Source: Rhynchopus sp. YZ270_cl-10
Taxonomy: Eukaryota; Euglenozoa; Diplonemea; Diplonemida; Diplonemidae
Assembly (NCBI GenBank): GCA_964035575.1
Contig: OZ037871.1
Coordinates: 620,001 to 684,000, forward strand
DNA length: 64,000 nt
Direction of reading: 5' to 3'
A model generated the notes under the pieces. It had not been told where the DNA came from. It searched no databases and was given only the letters and a program-made list of their open reading frames with translations. Position numbers and translations under genes: made by a program. Shown here piece after piece: positions 51,510 to 60,577 of the stretch. The first letter of the stretch is position 1; each line of letters begins with the position of its first letter.

Positions 51510-53170
51510 AAGAGTATCGAGAGGATGGAGTGGACATCAGACTTTTCCCCCTTTTTTTTTCTCCCTAGCGTCTGTGTTTATTTCACGGGACAATTTTTCT
51601 TTCTCTTTTTCTTTCCTAAGGTTTTTCACATGTTGGCAAATCGAAAACGATTAGGTTCACATTTTTTTTTTCTCTCCCCCTTTTTTTTATTTATGTTGTT
51701 ACACTCTCAAATGCTTTCTGTTCTCCTTTGAATTGTAAGTATATGAATTTAATGTTTTTTTTTTTCTTTTCTTCTGCATGCTACAGGGTACAGCTGGGTT
51801 ATTGCAATGTCATCAAACATCACGTTCTCACTTTTTTTTTTAAAGCTGCCTAATCATGAGAGGCTTACAGTAGGGCACAATATTACGGACGCGTTTTATT
51901 ACGGGTAACTTAATTATGGGTAAATATTGGAGTTACCCATAATTAGGTAATATAGCGCCCCACTGTAGATTCATCTTATAATTTTTTTTTCTTTTCAACG
52001 TGCATTATACCCGCCTGTTCTTCCAAGCATGGTCACACTTTTCTTAGGATTTCTTTTGCATTCAACTTCTTTTCTTTTTTTTTTTCTTCTCCCCCTCACT
52101 GCAACGCAGTTGGAGACACACCAGCGAACCCGCGTTTGCGGGTTTACGGGTTTGCCATGACTCCACCCTGCTCTGTCAGGTAACACCTTTTTCTGTTGTG
52201 TCAAAATCATCTATTTCTTTTTATTCCAATTACTACAGATTAGGGCTTGGGACCACCGATGCCAAGCTATTTTATTTTGTATAAGTTGATTGGGGCATTC
52301 TACCCTTGGCGCGTTTTTCACCCTGATTTCTCCAGGGGGAAAAAACGCTCTATCGATGTCTAATTTTTCTTCCCTTGATTATTTTTGGCACAAATAAAAA
52401 GAGTGCAGCTCGCAGAGAGTGGGTCAACGGTTTGTACCTATTTTTTTTAACCTTTTAACCTCTGTTTTAAGCCTTCTCACCCCCTTTGTCTCTCTTTTCC
52501 CCCCACTCTATCAGAATTAATAGTTCGATTGCTGTCTTTTTTGGTGAATTAATGTTTTTCTTCAGAAAAAAAAGAAACAGTGTTTTTTCTTGTGTCTCGT
52601 GTGCACCTACCGAGGTTTTGTCTTTCTAACAGATTTTTTTCCCCCGTATCAGTTCTCCATATTGTAGGGTAAGGAACGTGAACGGACCCCCCCCTCACTT
52701 AGTGAGCAATACTGCTCTTGATAGCACCAAACCCCCCCCCCCCCCCAAAAAGAATGTCTATTTCTTTTGAATAAGAGAGATGGCTTGTTCAAACCTGGCA
52801 AGCCTTCTGACGACAACCCCACACCCCTGCCTCTCCCTATTCCCTGGTCCCAACCCAAGGGGGCGAACTTGCTGTCACACCCAGCCGTTTTCTAAGTAAA
52901 ATAAAGTAATTATCCCTCCTTTTTTTTCTCGCAAGTGGCTAACCCCGCTCCGGTCTCTATGATGTCAGCAATGTAAACGTAATATGTTTGACATCTACTT
53001 TTATTTGCCTTTGTTGTCAGCGTACCTTGGACATGTGCAGAAAACATGCCATATTCAGCCTACACGTTGCACTAAATTTTCAGCATTTTATTATTATTTG
53101 AACCATGTGGACATCATTTATCCATATTTGAGAAACAGAAGATATTGTTATCATATATTTTTCCCCCCCT
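51510..53170. other. intergenic, no gene seen
   Basis: Apart from the miniature element and split cassette H (51846-51983), this is T- and C-run DNA with no supported coding sequence. A short inverted repeat, AACCCGC/GCGGGTT, lies at 52128-52143. Confidence 0.55.
51868..51965. mobile_element. 98-bp TA-flanked miniature inverted-repeat element
   Basis: Begins CAGTAGGGCACAATATTA and ends AATATAGCGCCCCACTG. Inner arms TTAATTATGGGTAA and TTACCCATAATTA pair. It is flanked on both sides by TA and interrupts a cassette H copy: AGGCT-TA before it and TA-GATTCATCTTATAA after it. Removing the element and one TA restores the cassette consensus, so the TA is a target-site duplication. CAGT-type ends and a TA target are characteristic of Tc1/mariner-like DNA transposons; this is a non-coding miniature derivative. 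Confidence 0.85.
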
Positions 53171-53265
53171 TGAGGTGATCCCAGAGAGGCTGAGGATTAT
53201 CTGACCAAATACCTCTCTGATGAAGAGATTGCGTGTGCACTCTGGGGCACATTCATCTTTTTCAA

Positions 53266-53297
<32 letters not shown>

Positions 53298-53697
53298 ATT
53301 TTTCTTTCATCCCCGTTCTCCGACGACGAGATTCTTTGCTCTTTAAAAGATCTCAGCGTCCTGCATACAGGCAGAGGCGTTTTTTCTTCTTTTTTTTTCT
53401 CTCTCTTTTTTTTCATATTTCAGCTTCACCCTTTCACTCTTTTTTTCTTTTTCTTTTTCTTTTTTAGCGATTGTGCCTCGTACACTCTACGCCCACCCCC
53501 TTTCTCCCCCCCTTGCAATACTGGTGCAGTATACACCCCCAACCCACAAATATATTTTCACCCCCTCATTTTTGATTTTCGCCGCTGCTCCGCACGGCTT
53601 TACTCATTCCTCATATATACACCATAGTACGCTATTTTCCTCTATTAGTTTACCTTTCTGGTATTAAAAAATATGCGTTTATGGACCCATTTTTTAA

Positions 53698-53740
53698 AGG
53701 TGACTTGAGCTGAATGCTTAGGTTCATCTAAATAAACTCT
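53698..53740. repeat. hairpin cassette H, diverged copy
   Basis: AGGTGACTTGAGC, TGAATGCTTAGGTTCATCTA, AATAAAC, followed by a pyrimidine tract. A still weaker relative is at 53172-53207 (GAGGTGATCCC, AGAGAGGCTGAGG). Confidence 0.65.
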
Positions 53741-53872
53741 CTTTTTTTTCTCTTTTCAACTACGCCCTTTCCCAAGAATTGAGTAAAGACGTAGAGCTTG
53801 CAAGAGGTGATGTCCCTTACCTACATCGTTCTGTCGGCCAGAGGCTTTCAGCCTAGGAGGACCTATTGTAGT

Positions 53873-54413
53873 TACTGGGGGGGAGCTATTAAAGTATACG
53901 TATACTTTATTCGGCGGGAATTACTGTTTAAATGGCCAAAAAACGAAAAAGGAAAAAAAAAAAAAATCACTGTTATTTCGGGGTTTCTTAGTGGCCGAAA
54001 CCTCGCGAAAACACCACCATTGACATTTTTGGGCCAATCCCAGCCAGTGGTGGGGTCAATGTGGAAAAATGAACAATTTTTTGGTGACTTAAATTTTCAC
54101 AAATCTGAACCCCATCAGGCACCAATCGTGTAAAAACTGACACACGCGTTTTAGGTCAAAAATGCACGTTTCTCAGCTCAAAGTGAGCCCATCACAGCAC
54201 GCACAGAATCCGGACCACCGAAATCAAAAAAAAAATTTTTCGATTTTTTGTGCAAAAATTGGTGGAAATTTTTTTTAGTAAGAAAAATGTACACAAAAAC
54301 CGTATACTTTATTTCACAGATTTCCACGCTCAAAATGGGTTTCCGCGCCGTATACTTTATTACCCCCGTATACTTTATTAGCACCGTATACTTTAATAGC
54401 CCCCCCCCAGTAA
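53873..54413. mobile_element. 541-bp inverted-repeat element
   Basis: Left end TACTGGGGGGGAGCTATTAA and right end TTAATAGC(C)nAGTA are inverted repeats of about 28 bp, continuing into AGTATACG/CGTATACT. TA forms part of both termini. Internal CGTATACTTTATT is repeated near both ends. No transposase frame is visible, so this would be a non-autonomous DNA element. Confidence 0.65.
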
Positions 54414-54720
54414 ACGGTACGGCCTGATGCAAGAGAAAAGCGCAACCCTTTTCATTTTATTACTTTAGGGCACGGTAATTTTTATTTTTGGTAAGCGTCT
54501 GCGTGCGTACTTTTTTTTTAAGATTCCAGGGGAAAAAATTATGCAGAAAAAAAAATTATAAGGGGGGACCCTCAATAACTCAACAATGTATTTTAGGTAA
54601 AAAATGTACATTTTTCAGCGCAAATTGACCCCATCACAGCACACACAGACTCCTGAGAGCCGAAATCAAAAAAAATTCTCCCCGATTTTTTGTGGGCAAA
54701 AATTGGTGGGAAAATATTTT
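54145..54720. repeat. diverged direct repeat, about 445 bp apart
   Basis: Segments 54150-54280 and 54590-54720 share TTTTAGGT, CCCATCACAGCAC, CCGAAATCAAAAAA and CAAAAATTGGTGG. One copy lies in the 53873-54413 element and the other in the 54468-54870 element, so the two elements share internal sequence. Confidence 0.7.
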
Positions 54721-54870
54721 TGGTACCTGTATTTCCCCCACTATAATTTTCCTCTATAATTTTTTTCACCACTCATAATTTTTTTTACTGTATAATTTTT
54801 TTTTGCGTGCGTGCGTACTTTTTTTTGAGAAGTGGTCTGACGCTTACCAAGAAAAAAAATTACCGTGCCC
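54468..54870. mobile_element. 403-bp inverted-repeat element
   Basis: Left GGGCACGGTAATTTTTATTT and GGTAAGCGTC; right GACGCTTACC and AATTACCGTGCCC. The arms are about 35 bp and TTTA/TTAG flank the ends. GCGTGCGTACTTTTTTTT occurs near both ends in the same orientation. It is noncoding. Confidence 0.68.
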
Positions 54871-54954
54871 TTAGCAAAAAAACCACTGTGTAGTCTTGCA
54901 TTTATCGTAACCTTTTCTCTCTTTTTATGATTACAATGCAAGAAAAAGGGGAAA

Positions 54955-55130
54955 TTGAAGTGCCCAACTCCCTTTTTTCCTACTCTGGGGCGGGTTGGAG
55001 TAGAGCCACATTTCACTGAGGTTGAGGTGTGTGTTTCACCACAATCTCTCCCTTTTGTCTTTATTATTTGTGGGGGGGTGGGGAAACACAAAAAAAGGAA
55101 AGTAGGAGTGCGGTTTCAATTTTCCTTTGA
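54955..55130. other. intergenic, no gene supported
   Basis: A 165-residue open frame crosses this area and two cassettes, but it is interrupted in character and shows no domain. I treat it as chance. Confidence 0.5.
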
Positions 55131-55134
55131 GTGC

Positions 55135-55175
55135 CCGCTGAACGGTGAGGCGTTTTTGCACATTCAACTTTTCTT
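55135..55175. repeat. GAACGGTGAGGCG cassette P, copy 1
   Basis: GCTGAACGGTGAGGCGTTTT, TGCACATTCAACTTTTCTTT. Other copies at 56153-56197 and 58291-58340. Each is followed by a pyrimidine-rich tract. Confidence 0.75.
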
Positions 55176-55359
55176 TTTCCCTCAACCATGCCGAAGCATA
55201 TTGCTGCTAGCAGAGAGCCTTTTTCCCAAAAGAGGCGGTCCTCCCATTAACTGTTTTTGTTGTCCTATGCTTGCAATGATCCCCGTTCATCTAGCTGATG
55301 AGTGGAAGCGGGGGGTAGCATACATCCGATGTAAACCACGAAATAGGATGAGGACTGCA

Positions 55360-55450
55360 TGGTTGGGGTGTCCACCCCCGGTACAGCCGGTCATTGTACC
55401 AAAGGTACACTGTTCACGAGAGGGCTTTGTATTTCAAGGCAACTTTTTTT
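55360..55450. repeat. GGTACACTG cassette, copy 2
   Basis: GGTGTCCACCCCCGGTACAG, GGTCATTGTACCAAAGGTAC, ACTGTTCACGAGAGGGCTTT, GTATTTCAAGG. Longest match to 37180-37270. Confidence 0.75.
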
Positions 55451-56152
55451 GACTGCAACCTACCGAGTGCTTAGGTAGACACGACGCCAACTGCCATCCC
55501 CAATCCCTCCCAACCCCACCCCCAACTCCTGGCTTTGCAAATACAAAAAAAAAGGAACAAAGAAAAGTATGTAAACGTGTCATGTGGCAGTTTTGTTTGG
55601 AAATCCCCATTTTTTGTTTGCTGTTCCATTGACAGTAGCAGACAAAAATAGGGGTCTGTACATGCAAAAACATGCAGTTCACTTTGCTTTTCTACAGAAA
55701 ATGAATAAATAAATGGGGAAAAAATATTGTTCCCTCTGTACGTCTACCCCCTTTTTACTGTACTTTCTGTATTTTATTTTTACGCTGGCGAATGACCAGT
55801 TCTCTGCATACAGAAAGAACGATGCAAATGAAATGGAAAAAAGGTAAGAAGAAAAGAGGGGGTGAGGAAATGCTCACTAATGAGTTAGAACCATGTACCA
55901 AGCAGTGGTGCAAAAAAAAAAAAAAAAAAAGGAAATAGAATCGACGGAAGGGTGCGTGACTGCAAATTGTTTTTTACATAGGATGTGTTTTGCCACATTC
56001 ACACAACTCATAGAGCGAAAAGACACCGCAACATTTGCAGAGCGATCAACGAAAAAAAAGTTGCCTTCTTTGTATTCACTTGTTATATCCCGAAGTCAGA
56101 TTCTATCTTCTGTTTTAGCCAACTGCTCATATTTTTTTGTGTATTTCTACGT
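55451..56152. other. intergenic, no gene seen
   Basis: A/T-rich with a 20-A run at 55912-55930. No coding sequence is supported. Confidence 0.5.
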
Positions 56153-56197
56153 CCGCCGATGAACGGTGCGGCGTTTGCAACTTCAACTTCTCTTTTA
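56153..56197. repeat. cassette P, copy 2
   Basis: CCGCCGATGAACGGTGCGGC, GTTTGCAACTTCAACTTCTC, TTTTA. Confidence 0.72.
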
Positions 56198-56452
56198 TTT
56201 TAAAAGCTTTTCATACCCACCCTTCAAATCTCTTTCCAACACCTTCCAGGGAGAGCAAGAACAAAACACCTCCCCCTAAAAAAAAAAAATCCCTATCAAT
56301 TTTTCAAAAGACCAAAAACTAAAATATACATCGTTTTTTTTTTTAAAACTCTCGCAAATGATTCAAAAAAAAAATAGGACAAAAATAATATCACCCCCCT
56401 TGTTAGTTGTTATTGATTGCTTTCTAAAAAAAAAAAGAAAAATAGCAGAGCA

Positions 56453-56518
56453 GATGGCTGGTATCGTACGGTGGGTCAGTCGGAGGTGCCTGCATCAACA
56501 CCTACCATTTACTTCACC
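56453..56518. repeat. GGGTCAGTCGG cassette, copy 2
   Basis: GATGGCTGGTATCGTACGGT, GGGTCAGTCGGAGGTGCCTG, CATCAACACC. A T-tract ending CCAG follows at 56540-56553. Confidence 0.68.
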
Positions 56519-56970
56519 CCCCACCCCTTTTTTTTCGCCTTTTTTTTTCCAGATGTGAGTGCCCTCATAAGGCCCATCCGTCTTTCAGCTTCTCTTTTTT
56601 TTCTCCCCCCCTCCCACACCCTTTCCCCCTTTTCCCCCACTCAAAATAAAAAAAAAAAAGGGGGCACCTGGTTCACCCTCTCTTGCTTTCTTTTCTATGA
56701 ATCGAAAGAATTCGAATTTGCTTTTCTCTCTCTCTCCCCTTCTTTTCTTTTAGCCCCAATCAACCCATTTCCCCTAATAGTACACCATCGTACCCCCCCC
56801 TACCTACCACCTTTTTTCTCTCGTGGCAGTGGGGGGGATTCTAAAATTACATCTCGCTTTTTCTTTTTTAGTCCTTTGTTCCTATTCTGTGTGTTTTACT
56901 GCTTTGCCCGCCATCACTTTTTTTTGTTTTTTTTTTTTTTTCCTTCCAAATCTCTCTCTCTTTCTTAATG

Positions 56971-57010
56971 AGGTGACTAAGCACGAGAGGCTTAGAATCA
57001 TCTTAGAAAC
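56971..57010. repeat. hairpin cassette H, near-consensus copy
   Basis: AGGTGACTAAGCACGAGAGG, CTTAGAATCATCTTAGAAAC. Perfect 6-bp stem CTAAGC/GCTTAG around the loop ACGAGAG. Confidence 0.82.
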
Positions 57011-57486
57011 TTTTTTTGTGAGGTCTTTATTCCTCTTTTCTTCCACCTTTCCAAAGTAATTATCACACACCCCAAAAGTACACACTTTCTGGGCAATACT
57101 CGCACATATTCCACTTTTTTTTAAAAAAAATTCCAAATTCCAAAAAAAAAAAAATCCCTATTTTCAGATGTGTGCGTCTGGTATAGTTGGGGCTCCTCCA
57201 TGTTTCAAGCTTTCCCCTTCCCCTACTTTCCCGATCTCGAGAGGAAAAAAAAAAAAACAAGATAAACTGAAGTGCGCAATTGCCCAACTTTTCCATCTCT
57301 CGACTTCCTATTTTATTTGTCTCTTTTTTGTTATTGTTTTGATTGCCTTCGAATCGTTAAGAGGAATTAAACCGCCTGTCATATGTGAGTAACCCGGTGT
57401 GAGCGAAAAGCCGTGACAAGCAAAAAATAAGAAGACATAATCCCATTTTTAGTGGGTGAATGTTGAAGCAACAAACAAATGCCTGG
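57011..57486. other. intergenic, no gene seen
   Basis: T- and A-rich with no supported feature. Confidence 0.5.
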
Positions 57487-57595
57487 GTACACGACGATGA
57501 AGTAAATGACTTGACCTGTGGTTTTACTTGTGGCTTCACCGTTGGCTTACAACCGCGAAACCACAAATCAAGTCATTTACTTCACTTCCATGTAC
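57487..57595. repeat. hairpin with 45-bp arms
   Basis: Left arm GTACACGACGATGAAGTAAA, TGACTTGACCTGTGG; right arm CCACAAATCAAGTCATTTAC, TTCACTTCCATGTAC. The arm sequence is related to the 34-bp palindrome at 17974-18007. Next to it, 57601-57648 is a second inverted repeat with ends CTAGTGCCCC/GGGGGCACTAG. Confidence 0.82.
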
Positions 57596-57835
57596 AGGGC
57601 CTAGTGCCCCACTCACCCACTCCCCCACTCCCGGTGGGGGGGCACTAGCTGTGATTGGTTTTATACCCCCATAGTTTTGATATTCGCTGTGCTGCAGGCT
57701 TAGCTTATTGCCCAGAATATGCCTTCAGCTTGCTTTTTGTTGTCAACCCCCTTTTTTAAAATTTTATTTTTTTTGAAAATATAGTTTTCTTTTTTGCCCC
57801 CGATGTAATGAAATGGAACAGTTTTTCAAAAAAAA

Positions 57836-57890
57836 GCAAAGGGTACATTTTTCGCACCCTCTATAGCCTTCTTTTCGTGTAGAAAAGAAT
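57836..57890. repeat. double-hairpin cassette, copy 2
   Basis: AAAGGGTAC, TTTTTCGCACCCTCT, then CTTCTTTTCGTGTAGAAAAG. Same two-hairpin layout as at 20217-20272. Confidence 0.7.
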
Positions 57891-58290
57891 GAAAAATGAA
57901 ATAATTTTGTTCCCTATTTCACTCGTTCTTGTATATTATCCGTGCTTTTTGTATGTTCTTTTGCGCAATTCTTTTAACCCCCCACCCTTTTTAATGCACA
58001 AAGACTTGAAACAAAATAACAGTTCATAAAACAGGTAGTTAGCAGTGAACAGGGAGGCTCTCGAGTATGAGTTTACCCTTTCTTTGTGGAAGTAGCCGTT
58101 TAGTGGATATTGGGGGTGAGAGTCATGATTTTTTTAAAGAAAAATCGGTAAAGCGGGAGGACCGGCGATTTGCGTGGATTTTATATTATATATTCACGCC
58201 CTCGAGCAATTTAAGTTTTTTTAGTTAAATTAAAGCCAAACAAATGAGCTATTTACGCTTTCCAGCTACGGGTTTTCATTACAGTGCCCT

Positions 58291-58340
58291 GCGTCCGATG
58301 AACGGTGAGGCGTTTTTGCACTTTTCAAATTTCTCTTTCA
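58291..58340. repeat. cassette P, copy 3
   Basis: CGTCCGATGAACGGTGAGGC, GTTTTTGCACTTTTCAAATT, TCTCTTTC. Confidence 0.72.
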
Positions 58341-58944
58341 TCCGGCAAGCGAGAGTGTTGTTTTGTTACACACTCAGGATCGATGATTTGCTTTTATTTG
58401 CAGATCTTGCACCAAGGGAGATTTTTTTTTTTTTCTCTTCTTCTGGGTCATTCCTTGCAAGGAATAAGATGAATGGTACTGTTTTTCTGCCCTTTTTTTA
58501 AAAAAACTTCTTCACCCCACATTTGTTTACACCCTCAGTATAAGCCCAAAAAATATTGTAAACAAAGGGCTTTTCCCCCTCTTCTCTTCCGCTTCACACA
58601 ACACCTAACGCCAAAATATTAAAATAAACAAGCTCCAGTGTCATTTGATCAATCCAGCAACCCATACGAGATGTGCTCAATCATTTTACTTTTTTTTGGG
58701 AGAGACGGGTAGAGGGTCTGGCAATCTGTGCATTCCTCTGTCCCTATCTTCAAGACTGCCGTTTTCAAGCATTACGACTGTAATTTGAAATAATGGTGCA
58801 TTGAAGTACCCCAAACCCCTCACGTCCATTTCGCTGCGTCCACAAGAAGGGATGTAATATTCAATGGCTTTCTTTCGATGTACGAAAACATCATTTTTTT
58901 TTTGAGTTCTTTGCAGATATTAAGTTTGTACCATATTCTTTGAA

Positions 58945-59068
58945 GTGCACTGTTCACGAGAGGGCTTTGTATTTCAGGTAAAATTTTTATACAATTCTGT
59001 TGAAATACTTTATACAATTCTGATCAAGGTGAACTAAACACGAGAGGTTTAGATTCATCTTAGAAAAC
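58945..59068. repeat. partial GGTACACTG cassette followed by cassette H
   Basis: GCACTGTTCACGAGAGGGCT, TTGTATTTCAGG (58947-58980), then after 45 bp cassette H as AGGTGAACTAAACACGAGAG, GTTTAGATTCATCTTAGAAA. The stem is CTAAAC/GTTTAG, a paired change relative to CTAAGC/GCTTAG. Confidence 0.78.
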
Positions 59069-59167
59069 TATTACCCCCCCTTTTTTTACCATCGCTTTTG
59101 GGTCGCCCTCCCCAAATAATAAAATAGGGCTCGTTAAGGAGGTGTTCTCAAAAAAGTGACTTTAGGG

Positions 59168-59230
59168 ACAGTGGAGCTTGCACAGGTGGCAACTACACTA
59201 TTCCAACAATTTTTCAAAAAAAAAAAACAA
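59168..59230. repeat. cassette G, shortened copy 3, with poly(A)
   Basis: ACAGTGGAGCTTGCACAGGT, GGCAACTACACTATTCCAAC, AATTTTTC, then an A-rich tail to 59262. It lacks about 17 bp of the middle found in the other copies. Confidence 0.75.
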
Positions 59231-59639
59231 AAAAAAAACAAAACAAAACAAAAACAAAAAAACAGCGTTGAGAACAGCTTGAATCTCTACCTGCTCCTTC
59301 TGGAGCACAAAGGCGTTAGCCAACATTCAGTACAACCCATTCAAAACCCTTTTTGGTTGACTTCCCGAGGCGGTTGTCGATACAACAAAATATTACTCTC
59401 TTTTCCCCCCTCACCTCTGTGACTCATATGTCTGGAATGTTATCTTCAAAATAATGCAAATTTAAATAATATGATGGAGCGCATCAGGTGTGTATACCAA
59501 TACAGCGAAATTAGCGAAGCTTTCAAAATGAGCACAACGTGTATTCAAAAAAAACCCGAGACATTTTTCAAACAGAAATGACTCAATACTGGGGTGGCCC
59601 GTGGGCGCGGCTGAAATTGTGTTCTTTTTTTTCGGAGAA

Positions 59640-60005
59640 AATCACAAGAGGCGCAACAGAATCACAAAAAATCTTGTGATTTTTTGTGATTTTTTTTTTA
59701 CTGTCGTGATTATTTGTGACTTTTTGTGATTTTTTTTTTTATTGTTGTGATTTTTGGTGATGATTTGTGATTATTTGCGATTTTTTTTTTGATTGCCGTG
59801 ATTATTTGTGACTTTTTGTGATTATTTTTTTGATTGTTGTGATTTTTGGTGATTATTTGTGATTTTTTTTTTGATTGCCGTGATTATTTGTGACTTTTTG
59901 TGATTATTTGTGATTTTTTGTGATTTTTTTTTTTTGATTGCCGTGATTATTTTCTATTATTTTTTCGTGATTTTTTGTGATTTTTTTTTTTTATTTTTTT
60001 TATTT
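59640..60005. repeat. GTGATT/T-run minisatellite
   Basis: Irregular repeat of about 70-80 bp built from TTGTGATTATTTGTGACTTT and runs of T, with GATTGCCGTGATTATT recurring. Confidence 0.85.
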
Positions 60006-60048
60006 TCACGGTGCGGTCTGTCGTGCTTGGAGTGTGTAAATAACGGAC

Positions 60049-60182
60049 TTACCCCCTGAGTCCGACAGTCGGACCCCCTGAGTCCGACAGACGGACTCAG
60101 GGGTCCGTCTGTCGGACTCTGGAGTCCGACAGACGGACTCTGGAGTCCGACTGTCGGACTCTGGGGTCCGACAGTCGGACCC
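60049..60182. repeat. mosaic of GTCCGACAG palindromes
   Basis: About ten alternating sense and antisense copies of GAGTCCGACAGACGGACTC-like words, each self-complementary. Similar in organisation, not sequence, to 16438-16560. Confidence 0.85.
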
Positions 60183-60560
60183 AAAAAAAAAATTTTTTTT
60201 TTTTTTGGGCCGAAAAAAAAATTTTTTTTTTGGCCAAAAAAATTTTTTTGGCCGAAAATCGCCTTGTATAGCCACTACAGTACACATGGTTTTACCAAAA
60301 TAGCCGTATTTTGGCTGAAAATTTGACTTGAAAATTTTTTTCATTGTTTGGTCAATCTGAGGTTTTCTTTGAATTTTTTGGGCCATTTTATGACCTACTA
60401 CACCCAATTTTTGGGGGATTTTTTTTTTCTTGGTCAAAAAATAGCGCTTGTTGCCTACTACTGGGTATAGGCTTGTTCAGAGGTGTGTATTTGGTGTACC
60501 CAGACATGGTCAAAACACATGAATTTTGCGTTTTTTTGCATTTTTAGGTTCTCGACCAAC
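60183..60560. repeat. dispersed module, copy 3 (diverged)
   Basis: A(n)T(n) blocks, AATCGCCTTGTAT, TAGCCGTATTTTGGCTGAAA, CAATCTGAGGTTTTC and ATGGTCAAAACAC link it to 14908-15330 and 15908-16335, about 45 kb away. Confidence 0.8.
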
Positions 60561-60577
60561 CAGGGGGCGACCAATTT

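Noticed and set aside
54955-55452. 165-residue open frame
   Set aside because: It crosses two noncoding cassettes shared with other sites and has no domain or conserved start signal.
55738-55780. CTGTACTTTCTGTATTTTATT as a possible spliced-leader RNA gene
   Set aside because: Only loosely similar to the conserved kinetoplastid leader end; order and spacing differ and no donor site or small RNA structure follows.
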